A DNA stretch of 64,000 bases from Chaetoceros tenuissimus (Eukaryota > Bacillariophyta > Thalassiosirophyceae > Chaetocerotales > Chaetocerotaceae): the NCBI GenBank assembly GCA_021927905.1, contig BLLK01000047.1, positions 4,216,001-4,280,000 on the forward strand. Reading direction: 5' to 3'. Shown piece by piece: positions 38,438-50,416 of the stretch. Position numbers and translations under genes: made by a program. Numbering within the stretch: position 1 is the first letter of the stretch; each line of letters begins with the position of its first letter. Below the pieces are notes generated by a model. The model saw nothing but the letters and a program-made list of their open reading frames with translations, was not told where the DNA came from and did no database searches.

Positions 38438-38895
38438 CATTCTTATTCCTTGTAATTGGGAGTGTTGGATACATAAAGTATGCCTCATGGCAGAAAAATA
38501 GAAAAGCAAGGGTAGTAGATATCTTTTCAAAGGCTGTAGCAGAAAAGCATGGTCTCACGAAAAGAAGCATAAGTTCTCGAGAAGCTCTCGAAATATTTCA
38601 AGCACAGGATAAAGACGGAAGTGGAGCCATTGATGAAAATGAACTCAAGATAATATTACGTGAGGCTGGCATTGCAAACTTGAATCCAAACGAGTTCAAA
38701 CTCTTGTTTTCAGCCATTGATATCGACAACAATGGTTCGGTGAACTTTCTTGAGTTTCTGGTCTTTTTGAATTCATTGCCCAATGCAGATGGAAGTGATC
38801 ATGTTCTTATTGAGGATAGTAGGGAGACTAAAAAGTCAAGTTGGTTGCCTTTTGGAAGAGAAAAAGATGAATTTGAAGATTTGTTAGAGATATAA

Positions 38896-39199
38896 GTACA
38901 TTAAGGACAACAGTTGAAATTTATATTACACTATTCTACACTCATATATAGATGCACATTAGTTTGTAGGTACCCAATGACAATGGTAACGTCATTGGGC
39001 ATGTTTATATACATTTTACGAAAGGGGGTAGAGTAAGCTCTAATACATAAATATGGAAGAATTCTCATATCAACGACGACAAAACGGCAAAAGAAGTGCA
39101 GTGCAAAAAAGCACAAAAGATGTGCAATAATTGCATTCTTGTGCTGATTCTATATAAGGTATAGTCTAATTTTTGACCAAGCGGGAAGATACATCTAAA
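38896..39199. other. Intergenic, no gene seen
   Basis: About 300 bases. Contains an imperfect inverted pair GGTACCCAATGAC / GTCATTGGGCATG (38970-39004) which could form a small hairpin, possibly a 3' element. Nothing else. Confidence 0.35.
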
Positions 39200-41970
39200 A
39201 TGTTTAAACGAAGAAACAAGAAAAAGGCTTCAGCAGAGCAATTGAAGTTCCTCAACAATCTTCGAGGACTTTCTTCTCATTCATCTTACAACACCAGTCA
39301 CGAAGGAGAAGAAGATCTTTCTTGTTTCGATGCATGTATCACGACTTCAGATTCATTGGCTGCTTCTCCAAATACTCAAGAGTTCAAAGATTGTTCCATT
39401 CTCGTTTCTCCAGACGGTGTAATTTTAGGAGAGTCTTTGAAACAAGATTCTTCGAATCATTCTTCGAATTCTTCTGTCTCTGATTCTCTCTCTTTGGAAT
39501 CTGCTATTTATATGTAAGTTTTCCTTCCTTCATTCTAATATTCATTTCAATTTTTGGTACCTATCTCTAACTTTTATAATCACAGTGGTCATGACCTATC
39601 TGTTGACGGGGAGTTGAAATTAAATGGCTTCAGTACTCGTGGACTCAATCCTTTCATGTCCACCATGGCCTTGAGGAAAGCTGTTGATACTGTTGAGTAA
39701 GTCATTGAAATATTGATATGCTGGTATCTTGCATATTCTTGCTTTACCATATTTCATATGTCTAACTGATATTCTCATATATTCACAGGTCTACTGGTCA
39801 CTTTGTAGAAGACTTGATTCTCGCACGGAAAAATGCTGCTGCATCAGAATCACAAGCTTGCGAAAAGTTACGAAACATGATGCACATCTCTCCAGATGAT
39901 TCATCTATATCTTCTCAAAATATACACACAGATAATGGAATATTGCCTCAGCCTTCATTTGACGCTATACCCTCTTCTCCTTCCAATCAGGCACTGACAC
40001 CCGGTCAAAAGAGTTCTGCTGGTCCACTTTTATTTCCAGGATCATCTCTTCAAAGTGCACTCATTGCTTTGGATAAATATCATTCTACTGCTGCAGAATT
40101 GGATGCTGAGCGATGGAGAAAAGCAACTCGTGCACAACAAGAGGATCATAGTATAGGCGTTCTTCCACAAATTTACAAAGCTGTGCAGAAAATTCAATCT
40201 AGAATTGAACGAAGAGAAAAGGCAATTCGGAATTCACAAGAAAGTCAGTCGGAAGCTGAATCCTATTTACGAAGTAAAAAAGAAAAGTCTAAAAAGCTAT
40301 GGACGAAAATTGAAGATATTGAAAAGGAAATCAATACAAAAGTGGCTGAATTTGTAAGGCAGCGGAATCGAGATAAAGAACTAAAACGAAAAAAGGAGGC
40401 AGAGGACAGAGAACAAGCTGCATCCACTGCAAAGCTTACTTCAACAGTCACGAATCAGGAAATTTGGGAATTAGTTTCAAAGATTGGAACGGATGGAGAG
40501 GATTTCGCCCCTTCAGGATTGCCCACTCCATCATTTTTCGGACCATTGGATCAAGCCATAGGCAATCCTAGTTCTTTTGATTCGCAAATGTCATCTTCGG
40601 CACAACCCATTGAAATTGAGGAAGATATTGATAATTATAGAATAACTCTTGAAATGGAATATGGATTGGATGCTTTACAAAAAGCAGCCTTGGAATGTGA
40701 TGAGCAGATACAAGATGCTGCTGGATCCTTATTGAATGTGTACTCGAATGCGGATACAACTAAACGATCAGCAAAAGTAGCGGCTGAAACAGGACTATTG
40801 AGTGCGGCAAATGCACAAGTAGATTCACTCAAGGCGTTGATAAGTTTAGAAAAAGAAAGTATTCAAGAACGATTAGCTTTGATAACTGAGCTTGAAGAAA
40901 AAGTGAATGAAGTAGACGTACGAAAAGATTTACATAAGTTCATTCAACATGAAAAGACACAACTACCAAATGGTACCTCGAAACTTGGTGATAATGACGA
41001 TGGAGGCGTTGCATCTGCATTAGCTGTTTTAAATTCTCATTCGGAAGGCATCGGCATTGGGATTGGTGTTGCTGGTATGGCAGAATTATCATCATTCACT
41101 GGCTGGAACGACAAAGAAGAAGGAGAAGTTTTTGATCGAGAAGAACTTGAGGAAGCAGTAGGACTCATGTTCAGTGCAAATCTATCAGATCCTCAACATA
41201 AGAAGAACTTTGATGATTCTATAGATTTACTAATCAAAGCTGTTAGTGAAAAGTCAATCAAAGCCAGAGGATATAGAGCTTCTACATGCTATGCCATGAA
41301 TAATCACAGAGGCAAAGTATCACAAATGCATGAGCGAGAACAATTTGATGGACTCTGCAAAGTCTTGAGCGCTTTACTTGATGGCTGTGACCGCGAATCA
41401 GCCGATGTTGCAAGTGCAAAAATGGTGATGATGCTAGCTCAGACTTTTTATTGTATTCAGGAGGAAGAAGAGGATAAAGAAGATCGCTCCAAACGTATCT
41501 ATCCCAAGGATCATTTATGTTCACATCCCATATGGCTTGATGAAGATTTTTGGACCCAAGCACTTTTTCAATGTGTCACTGACTCATTATCGAATAGTGG
41601 AGTCGTCATGCGAGTCAAGGTGAAGAAGTCTTCTGCCCCGAAAGGAAATAAGATGAAATGGCACGACCTTCGGCCTATGGATCGAGTAGATGCTGCAGCA
41701 CAAGTGCACGCAGTTATCTTTGCTCAGTTAGGTGCTCTCGCTCATAGTATGGTCGAGTTTGGATGTGAAGTAGATAAAGCATGTCATTTTGTACGAAGGC
41801 TATCTGTGCGACATCAGTTGCCACTTTCTCAGCGAGCAATGCTCTTGGCTCACTTACGCGAGAAAATGAATGATGATGAAATCAGAAAAGATGACATTGA
41901 AACACAGTTTGATTCGATTAATCGCACATCTGAAATTAATGAAGATCACGACGGCAAAAGTGAGATTTAA
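39200..41970 (+). CDS. Conserved-looking coiled-coil protein, function unknown
   Basis: 868 aa from three exons: 39200-39513, 39586-39696 and 39789-41970, introns 72 and 92 nt (GTAAGT...ACAG twice), with both joins restoring codons (Ile, Glu). ATG at 39200; an earlier frame start is TTG. The N-terminus is basic and Ser-rich, then GHDLSVDGELKLNGF and LNPFMSTMALRKAVDTVE. Strong coiled-coil prediction by eye from about 260 to 345 (IQSRIERREKAIRNSQESQS, KLWTKIEDIEKEINTKVAEF) and again at ~410-500. The C-terminal part is folded-looking and helical (ASAKMVMMLAQTFYCIQEEE, HPIWLDEDFWTQALFQCVTD, LPLSQRAMLLAHLREKMND), compatible with a vesicle-traffic or scaffolding protein. I do not recognise a domain and assign no function. 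Cytosolic; no signal peptide or TM segment. Confidence 0.8.
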
Positions 41971-42265
41971 AACAATATATATTCTCTTCAATCGAGCTGT
42001 CTTTACCACTTATATTTAAAGACTCGTCAAAGAGTGGTATCAAAGAATGAAAACATATTTCCCCTTTCTAATTGGAAAGGAAACACGGAAAAATGGACAA
42101 AACCTATTGAAGCTTCTCATGAGAAGGCCGGATCCGAATAGAAATCTGTTTCTTTAGGGAGACCAAGTATTCATGTATCTCATAAAATCAAAAAGCGTAT
42201 AATTAAACGTCTGTTTCTACTACAACCACAATGATTTCTCAACTGCACCAAGAAAACAGAAGAAC

Positions 42266-42628
42266 ATGCATTGCACTAATAGGAACAAAAGGTGCTCAAA
42301 TCTAGAAATTGACATAAATAATCCCTTCTATTGTGAATTCGAAAGAATAGTACTTAATAGAGCCCAACATCCTCCTCCTCCTGTGTTTCCCAAGATTAAG
42401 CAACAAGTCATCAAGAAAACAAATAAAAAAAAGCGAAGTATCATTTCCAAAGAATCGAGTCGAACAAGCAGTAGTAATCCAAGTAGTCACATATCTGAGC
42501 CTGAACCAATATTTGATGAGGACAAAATGGCAGAGTTATTGGAACTTGTCCAACGCATGAAGATAGCGTCCAAGAGGAATGTGGTCACAGAAGAGATTTC
42601 TTCTTTGAAGGAGATAAGAGATGAATGA
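42266..42628 (+). CDS. Hypothetical small protein
   Basis: 120 codons from a good ATG. Basic centre (KIKQQVIKKTNKKKRSIISK), Ser-rich stretch, then an acidic, helical C-terminus (DEDKMAELLELVQRMKIASK). No domain, signal or TM. Length and amphipathic end make it more gene-like than the surrounding shadow frames, but there is no independent support. Confidence 0.4.
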   Translation: MHCTNRNKRCSNLEIDINNPFYCEFERIVLNRAQHPPPPVFPKIKQQVIKKTNKKKRSIISKESSRTSSSNPSSHISEPEPIFDEDKMAELLELVQRMKIASKRNVVTEEISSLKEIRDE

Positions 42629-43224
42629 AAATTTGAGAAAAACTTATCCAATATCTCAAATTTAAAAAAAATAGTATATCAATAAATATAACACTTGCTA
42701 TTACAGCTACTACCTGATGAAACACTCATAGGTCCTACAATTCGATATTCTTTTTCAAAAGATGTCATTCAGTTAAGATTTGTAATTAATATTTTGATTT
42801 TCAATTTTCTAACAAAGGTTAAACAGAAACAACAAAGCAATCAACAAAAGATGTCCCACAGTTCTTGTATTCTGGTTAGTTTCAAAAGTAAAACTTGTTC
42901 CGGTTTCAAAAGTAAAACTTGACTTCGCAACTCTGGTCAGTTGAAGAAATTGTCAATTGAAGAAATAGATTGTTATTATGCCCAGATGTTTTTCTAACAA
43001 TGACTTACTCTGATGTTGAAACGGGACTTTTCTACCCCCCAGACAGAAAGAATGGGAGTCGTTCGAAACTGCTGAATTCCTTGCGAACTAAGGAAAAACT
43101 AAATCAAAAATGTCTTCGGGAGATCAGCATTCTCACTGATCAGATATCCTTCAACTACTGACACACATAAATTTTCTTTTGCAATTATTCCATCAATAAC
43201 TCCAATCAACAAAAAGACAGAACT
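42629..43224. other. Intergenic between two small hypothetical ORFs
   Basis: About 600 AT-rich bases. A short direct repeat, GGTTTCAAAAGTAAAACTTG next to AGTTTCAAAAGTAAAACTTG (42882-42920), is visible. No convincing gene. Confidence 0.4.
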
Positions 43225-43554
43225 ATGATTTCGCATATTCATGCAATCCGTAGTAACAACAGGCATAGGATTCATGTAAATCGATTGCCTCTCCACGATG
43301 GACAAGAACACGATCAAGTGGTTTTCCACAGATTAGGCAGTGAAGATGAAATGGCAAGAAGAACGAATGCTTCTCGTCTCTATGATGATCAAACAGCATT
43401 ATGTTCCCAACTTGCCTCTCCTACTGCGTCGAGAACAAGACGATATAATTCGGCAGACGAATTTGACAATGAAGAATTGCAAAATGTGCTGGATGATATC
43501 GTCAATAATACACTCATGATACTCGAGGGATACTACAAGAAGCAACAAGAATGA
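43225..43554 (+). CDS. Hypothetical small protein
   Basis: 109 codons from ATG. His/Arg-rich start (HIHAIRSNNRHRIHVNRLPL), then a polar region with RRYNSADEFDNEELQNVLDD ending in a helix (IVNNTLMILEGYYKKQQE). The SADEFDNEELQ segment reads like a real, constrained helix. No known domain, no TM segment. Confidence 0.4.
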   Translation: MISHIHAIRSNNRHRIHVNRLPLHDGQEHDQVVFHRLGSEDEMARRTNASRLYDDQTALCSQLASPTASRTRRYNSADEFDNEELQNVLDDIVNNTLMILEGYYKKQQE

Positions 43555-43710
43555 AGAGGTTGAAAGAACCAAGTTATAATGAAGCAATGAGACAGGATGG
43601 TTGATGCTCAAGTGAAAATCCTCCATCCCTTTGAGAAGTCGATACGTGATATCCTAATGTAGATAATAATAGCAGCTAGCTAAAGTACTAATGAATCTGA
43701 ACAAAACAAA

Positions 43711-43851
43711 GAGATATAATTTACAAAATCTTCTATCAAAGTAACACTTAGCGGGGGTCAATGATTCAAGGATACAAGAAAAAGAGATATAATTTACAAA
43801 ATCTTTTATCAAATCACTATCAAGCGGGGTTCCATGATTCAACAATACAAG
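43711..43851. repeat. 73-bp imperfect tandem duplication
   Basis: GAGATATAATTTACAAAATC occurs at 43711 and 43784, followed in both by TT(C/T)TATCAAA, an AGCGGGG(G)T core and ATGATTCAA..ATACAA. The copies differ by several substitutions. It lies in the ~740-base region upstream of the SAC3 gene, in which no gene was seen. Confidence 0.75.
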
Positions 43852-44297
43852 CTTTACAGCTTTTCTCTATCAAAGCAAAGCAATGAGAGTGAATAATCAT
43901 CCATCCCTCATGAAGCCTCTATACTATTTTTATTCTCTACTGCCTTCTTCTTAGAAACTGCGAAATTCAGGGGAAGGATGAGAAGGGTGGATTCGGTCCT
44001 TTTATCTTTATTTATATATACTTTATGCAGACCAGCCATATCGAGTATGCGAACCCTAAAAGATTGTCTTTTATCCGGGAAAATTGTATTTGTCCGCATT
44101 TTTCTTGTTGTATATCTTTTCGCTTTCCTTCTCTCTTCTTTCTTTTTTCTTATATCAATAGTTTTGTAAGTAAACACATGATGAAACAAATAACAAATAA
44201 ATGAATGAACAAATACATCAAAAGTATTAATTGAAGTGTTTCAGAAAGACAAGAAAGTAAAATTCATACAGATACGAAACCATTAAAAGCACAAGAT

Positions 44298-47200
44298 ATG
44301 TTTGGCGGCTTTGGAAATAATAATCAGCAGCAAGGATCCTCTTTTTTTGGGTCTTCCAATAATACAAATAACAATAACAGTGGCTTCGGGGGATCTTCTC
44401 CTTTTGGAGGAGCTTCTTCCAGTAATGTCAACGCCAATCAGCAACAACAGCAACAGACAAGTTTCGGAACTCCTTTTGGATCGTCTCAGAATGTCGTCGC
44501 TTCCTCTGGCTTTGGCAGTAGCAGCAACACTGTCGCGTCTCCTTTTGGTCAGTCAAATCAAGTCATGAATCAGCAGCAGCAGTCCTCCTCGACATTTGCT
44601 TCTCCTTTCGGTCAGTCCAGTAACATTGCTGCTCCTGCTGCAAATACAGGCTTTGGTCAGTCTAGTAATACAACTGGTATGAGTAACAGTGGACTTTTTG
44701 GACAGCAGAGTAATACGAATACTGCAGCAAGTACCGGTTTTGGAACGTCGACAACTACTTTTGGTTCTTCCTCCAATACGACTTCTTTTGGTGCTTCGAC
44801 AAGTAATGCAAATACTGGCTTTGGAACTTCAAATATGACATCGGGATTTGGAAACTCTTCAAATACAATGCAATCTCCTTTTGGAGCTTCTAGTAATACA
44901 ACACAAAATACAGGATCCTTCTTTGGACAAGGGGCAAATACTGCTTCGAGTGGTACTACTGGAGCATCTACTTTTGGAAACCCATTTACTCCCGCTACTA
45001 ATGCTCAGAGTAACTCCTTTGCTACTCCTTTTGGAACTACTACTTCTGGTAATACGAATGAAGATGACATGGGAGATGATGACAACAATGGCCACTTTGA
45101 AAATCAAGAATGGACACCATCTACGTCTACTACTGCGACAAGTGGAAATAAAGAATGGGTAGCACCTTCTTCCACTCATCATGACAAGGATGACAAACAA
45201 AAGGAACTTGCGTCACTCAAGGCGAAATTAGAAGAACGGAAAAAGAAATTACTTGAAATGAAAATGAAAAAGATACAAGAGCAAAAACATGAAAAGGATG
45301 AAAAGAATTTGAATCCAAGTGCCAATACGTTTGTGCCAGGTACGAACTTTTCTTCTTCGCAAGCTACAGCGTCCGAGACTCCATTTGATAAAAATAAGGG
45401 AACAGCTGGGTTTCAAGCGTTTCAATCTCGGAAAGCGGGACGTAAAACTCCAAATGCAAGCAATGATACCTCTGTCGCTCCATCGGATGAAACGGAGAAG
45501 GCTTCCAATACCATGGATGCGAGAATACCCAGAAAACGAAGGAATAAAAAACATTCTCAACAGCAACAGTCGCAACAAGAGGATACTAATGCAGAAGAGG
45601 AACGGCAATCGGCACTGGCTGCCAAGAATGCACAGCGTTTTGCAAAAACGCAAAATAGAACCTCGATTAATATGTTACCTCAAGAATTGCAACAGTCGGC
45701 TAAATCCTATGATCCATCCTCTTCCAACCTTACATCATCGTCTACGCCACCACCACAGTCCTCTTCGGAACCGCAAGGAAATTTGGTTGGTCTTTGTCCA
45801 CACATGTGTCCTGATGAAGAACTTATCCGACGTGAAGGAGAGGGTGATATTCAAATATTAGAAATGCCTCATGCGACTATACATCCGAAAGAATGGACGT
45901 TGCGCAATACATGTGTCAAACGCTTTCGTAGATCTGCTGCAGATTTCAAATTGGATATTCCGGAATTAGTCCGACCTCCTCATGTTTTGGAAAAGACATG
46001 TGCTTATTTGGAAGAATGGGTGATGGAACGTGATCGACAAGGTGTAGATGCTCGATATGTCAATAATCCTATTGTGAGTACCAATGATGGTATACCACCT
46101 TCTCTAGATGTATATCAATTTATTTGGGATAGGACTAGAATGATTCGAAAAGATTTTATCTTGCAGAATTATACTGGAACGAGTGGGAGGTGTAATGCCA
46201 TTGCGGTTCGTTGTCATGAGAGAATTGCTAGATGGCATGCACTTGTAGAGCATCAATTGAGTCATTTAGATGATTTTGTAAAGATGCAAAGTCAACAGAA
46301 TATTCAAGAGCTTGGTGCTACTATGAAGTCCTTGAATATGTTTTATGACGATGCAGCAAAGCGATCTACTGTGGAAGGAGAAGTTCAAGATTCCAAATTA
46401 TTACATGGATGTCAATCCAATGCGGTATTGGGAGGTCAAAGTCCAAAAGATTACGACGGGAAAGAATTAATGAATGCTCAAGATTCTACTAGCATTTCCA
46501 ATCGTATTATCGGAAACTCATCTAGTGGAAGTGGAACAGCGGAACCGGAATTGAGAGGTCTTTATATCTTATTAACCATTAACAACGATGGAGGAATGGA
46601 GGTACTCAAATACGCTGCAAGACTTTCACGTGATAGACCAGAGATTTTTAATTCGAAACCAGTCCAACTGGCAATGCAAGTTTACAAGGTAAGAGGTCTT
46701 GTTGAGGCAATTCTTTTGTATACATTTGCGATATGATTTCTAAAGTTCTTCTTTGTCTTTTTGTTTTCTCTATTAGGCACGAAAGGACTACAACTATGCG
46801 AAATTCTTCTCAATTTTACGCGACCCTTCTACTCCTTATCTCTTTGCCTGTATTATGTTCAAGTATGTAGAGACTATGAGAAAAACTGCATTCAGAATCA
46901 TGTCTAGAACATTTGGAGTTCGTAGAAAAGATACTGGCGAAAGCATCTACGACCATTATCCTTTGCAAGATCTCGTGCACTTACTGTGCTTTGAAAACTT
47001 GGAAGAAGCAAGAAAGGCGTGTGAACATTATAATATAACTGTTAAGAGCATGAAAGTAAGCGAGGACTCTGATCAAGCCTTTGATATTATATTTTGGAGA
47101 AAGACAGATTTTAAAGAACCTCGTGATCCAGAAAAAGGCACTGTGTTACCCTTGCGGCCATGGAAAATGAACAGAGTAATTGAGTCGAAACTTGGTGGTA

Positions 47201-49605
47201 CTACAAGATTGGGAATCTGTAGAGGAGAAGTAAGTGGCGCAGGAGCTACTTTAGACCCATCTTTTTCAATTGAAAATGCCAAACGACTAGCAGAAGCTGC
47301 AAAGATGAGAAAAGAGCAACGAGCGAAGCAACAACTAGTTCTTGAGGAAGCACAACGAAAGGAGTTGCTGATGAAGAAAAAACTTGAAATGATGAAAATG
47401 GAAAAAGAAAAGAAAGCACGTGAAGAAAGGGAGAGGTTGGAGAAATTAACGCAAATAAAAGCTGCAGAGGATGAAGCTAGAAAACGAAAGCAAGAAATAG
47501 CACTTCAAAAGCAGGAACAAGAAAGAGAGGAGCAAAGAAGAAGGGAGCTTGAACAGCAGCGAAAACTTCAAGAGGAGGAAGAACTAAGACAAAGGCAGAT
47601 CCAAGAAGAGTGTGCGAGGAAAGAACGCATCGCGCAAGAGGAGCAACGGAGACGAGACGAAGAAGCTAGAAAATTGAAAGAGGAAGAGGAGCGTCAAAAT
47701 CGTTTGCGAAAAGAAGCTGAAGCGAAACGTCTACGAGAAGAGGAAGAGGCAAGACTTCGTCAGCTAGAAGAAGAGAGAAAACGTCAGCTTGAGCTTGAAC
47801 GGAAGCGTCAACTTGAACAAGAAAGAATTAGAAAAGCAAAAGAAGAAGAAGAGAAACGAATCGAAGCTGAGTGGAAAGCAAAAACTGATTTGGCAAGGAA
47901 ACTATTAGTTATGAAGAAGCTTGCTTCTTTTCTAGACATGAAACGAGGTAGCAAAGATGCAACAAAGGCAACCATTGAATCACTGAATCTCCTGAGGGAC
48001 AAACCAATCGATTTTTCTTCCCTTCAGAATGAGGCGAGAGTCGTTGATACCTCATTTCAAGACTGTTTGGATAGTCAATCTCTCGATTCCTTACTTTATC
48101 AGGCTGGAACTGATACTACTTCTCGTATGCCAATTGAAAAGATACTTTTCGAGTCCATGGTAACTATGAATTCTTTCAACAGCATAGCACAAATGAAGCT
48201 CCATCCTCGCGAGGCAAAGAATGTGGCATTACTCCAAATAGGAGTTCTCATTGATGGATCTAGACAGTCAATTGATCTTGACCTGGTCCGTATGTGGATT
48301 GACCACCGGTTACAACTTAATCAGGTACATGTTCTATCAAACAATGCTAATGAAGTCCGATGCCAATGTTCCTGTTTTGATAGTATGGAAGATGCTTATT
48401 CACATTGCGATGCGATACTTGTTATATTGGCAGATGAAAGTAGCTCTAGTTCTCTTGGCTCTTCTACCATGGGTTCCACGCCAGTATACTCGTTTGCTTT
48501 GGAAGGATGTGTATCCTCCAAGCAACTTGATAAGAAGTTATGGAATGGTTGCAACAGCCTCGTCAAATCATTTGCAAATTCCATCAAGGATCCATCCAAC
48601 ATAGGTCAACTACGAATCATTGAGAAACATACGCTTTCCTCCCTATCTGCCACCATACTTCGCAAGTCTCTCCAATCTTTTGACAATGACTATGCACTGA
48701 GCAGCAAGTTACCATCTCAAATGCAAAGATTAGAAAAGGAAATTTACATCCAAGACCTTATTCTCCATTGCATCAATGCCCTCGTGTATCTTTTTGAAAA
48801 CATTTGCGATCTGTCTGAAACCAAGACAGCTCCACAACAAGTCTTTTTTGACTATACTGAACTCGTACAATACTTTGATAAAGATGAAGGTCTTCCCTAT
48901 GATTGGCAAGTAACATTGATAGCATCGAGATTGCAAGACGCACTATGGCATATATTTCCATCTTTAGTACAAGAAGAACCATCTTTTGAAGAATTTCTTT
49001 CCAATGTCCTTTCTGATTCTCCGCTCCATGTCCAACAAGAGTGTGCAAAAATCCATTCGGAAGGAAATCTAGTAGAATGCTTAGATGTTGGATTGCGATG
49101 GAAAGAAAGTCAACTCTATCCTAATGATAGTTTGAGCCAATATACATTGTATTTACCAGCTGGCAGACCACTTGTTCTCATGGAGCATTACCTCACCAGT
49201 AGAATTCAACCAAAAGATATTGAAGCAAGGGTTGTTCACGAATACGACCATACTGATGAATTGAACGACGCATTTGATCACAATAAATATAATAGCTTAG
49301 AAAAAGAGGATAATGAAGCCATGCAACTACAAGATGAGAATCAAGATCCCTACGAGCTACCATCATATCCATCAAGTTCAACCAAGAGACAATTGACTGT
49401 ATCTGAAAAAGATAATGAGTTGACTATCAAGAAGAAAAGAAGCAAAGTGTACTCGGAGGACTTGATTCAATCCAGAGAGTTCACTTCAAACCTGGAAAGA
49501 ATTGCCAATGATACTTTGGGAATACAAGATATGATTGGAAATCCTCTTTTTGCGAGATTGATTGCATCTGATGAGAGTTTACAAAGACTTGTAAGAGATG
49601 TCTAA
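44298..49605 (+). CDS. FG-repeat/SAC3-GANP mRNA-export factor
   Basis: 1739 aa from exons 44298-46688 and 46777-49605, intron 46689-46776 (88 nt, GTAAGA...TTAG, phase 0). SAC3/GANP is the scaffold of the TREX-2 complex coupling transcription to nuclear-pore export. Residues 1-250 are a nucleoporin-like FG region (GGFG, SSPFG, SAFG-type, PFGQS, GFGTS) rich in Ser, Asn and Gln. A charged, helical stretch follows (LASLKAKLEERKKKLLEMKM). The SAC3 domain starts near 497 with GLCPHMCPDEELIRREGEGD, then RSAADFKLDIPELVRPP, DVYQFIWDRTRMIRKDFILQ, CHERIARWHALVEHQL, and across the splice junction DYNYAKFFSILRDPSTPYLF and FGVRRKDTGESI. Residues ~970-1170 are a very long Glu/Arg/Lys coiled coil. The C-terminal third is unassigned. 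As in vertebrate GANP, FG repeats and SAC3 are fused. Confidence 0.9.
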
Positions 49606-50416
49606 GAATATAAAATAGCTATTTATTTTGTTTATATTATGCAGAAGCAAGATGGAACTTCATAGCGCCCAACACGGGAACCAAATGCTGTTGACAATTT
49701 AGGATTTTCAGCATCACTAAAGACACTGTCGCTATGAGCGCCTAAAGTGTAATGACAATGGCTCAAATGAAGAATTTGTCCGAAATAATTGGGAACAATA
49801 TGGAATGGATATTGATGGAGACGATGGTGAATCAGGAAATGTAGTATCCTTTTTGTTCCTCAGATGGAAACACTGTACTCATGAAAGCTCCATTTGATGA
49901 TGGTATGCTAATACTCGCGCTGTTGGTCGTGTTTTTTAATATTTCTAAAAAGCATAAATTGTTCTACTCATTTGAAAATAAAACTCTATTGTGTACTCTA
50001 TTCGGATTCACAAAGAAAAATTGCATATCTTTTGCTTATTTTTCAAAATGTGAAAAAATGAACGTTGACAAGGCAGGTAAGTCGGTGAAAATTTCAACCG
50101 TTAAGAAGCGACTCCAAGAAAATAGCCAAATGCATGACTAAATATCGTGACTGACTCCAAAACAAGAATATAAAAAGCTAAATTTATGAACTCAACAAGA
50201 ACTTGACATATTCAAGTTTGAAATGAATACGTACTTTACCCGTACTACGTACTACCAACATACGAGATTTGACTCTCTTTGAACGGTCAAACACAAGCTA
50301 TGGAAGCGTCTCTCCAATTCATCACCTAGCTGAATATATAAATAAACATAAAAGAGGTTGCATCCTTTATCAATTGACCTTACACTTGTATAAATTTATA
50401 TATATTATTTCTCCAT
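49606..50416. other. Intergenic, no convincing gene
   Basis: About 810 bases. An 86-codon frame with ATG at 49881 contains a short hydrophobic helix and a basic tail but has no other support. Promoter of the PH-domain gene is expected near 50200-50410. Confidence 0.4.

Larger units (their letters stand above)
36649..38895 (+). pseudogene. EF-hand membrane-protein paralog interrupted by an LTR element
   Basis: The 5' part (36649-37659) codes a signal peptide and an extracellular region clearly paralogous to the 31975 gene: IPCGIPFVSTDC, FWKDFQGLYYAKDYRID, RPGFVNAMDEYYISSHEKEG, APDLSKECLTNECMTEEMWR. It breaks off inside the TM helix. The 3' part (38443-38895) resumes in the same frame with the rest of the helix and two EF-hands (DKDGSGAIDENE, DIDNNGSVNFLE). 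The 783 bases between are a retroelement plus its 5-bp target duplication; without them the frame is open and the helix aligns with the paralog. As it stands translation stops at 37701. This copy lacks the long Ser/Lys tail and ends EKDEFEDLLEI. It also has no intron where its paralog has one. The insertion may be an allele; splicing it out exactly is not possible at GT-AG. Confidence 0.85.

Noticed and set aside
44302-45162. Leu/Met-rich alternative frames across the FG region
   Set aside because: Shadows of the FG-repeat coding sequence; the true frame shows regular FG spacing and joins the SAC3 domain.
49881-50141. 86-codon ORF as a small membrane protein
   Set aside because: ATG start and one weak hydrophobic stretch only; composition is that of AT-rich intergenic DNA.
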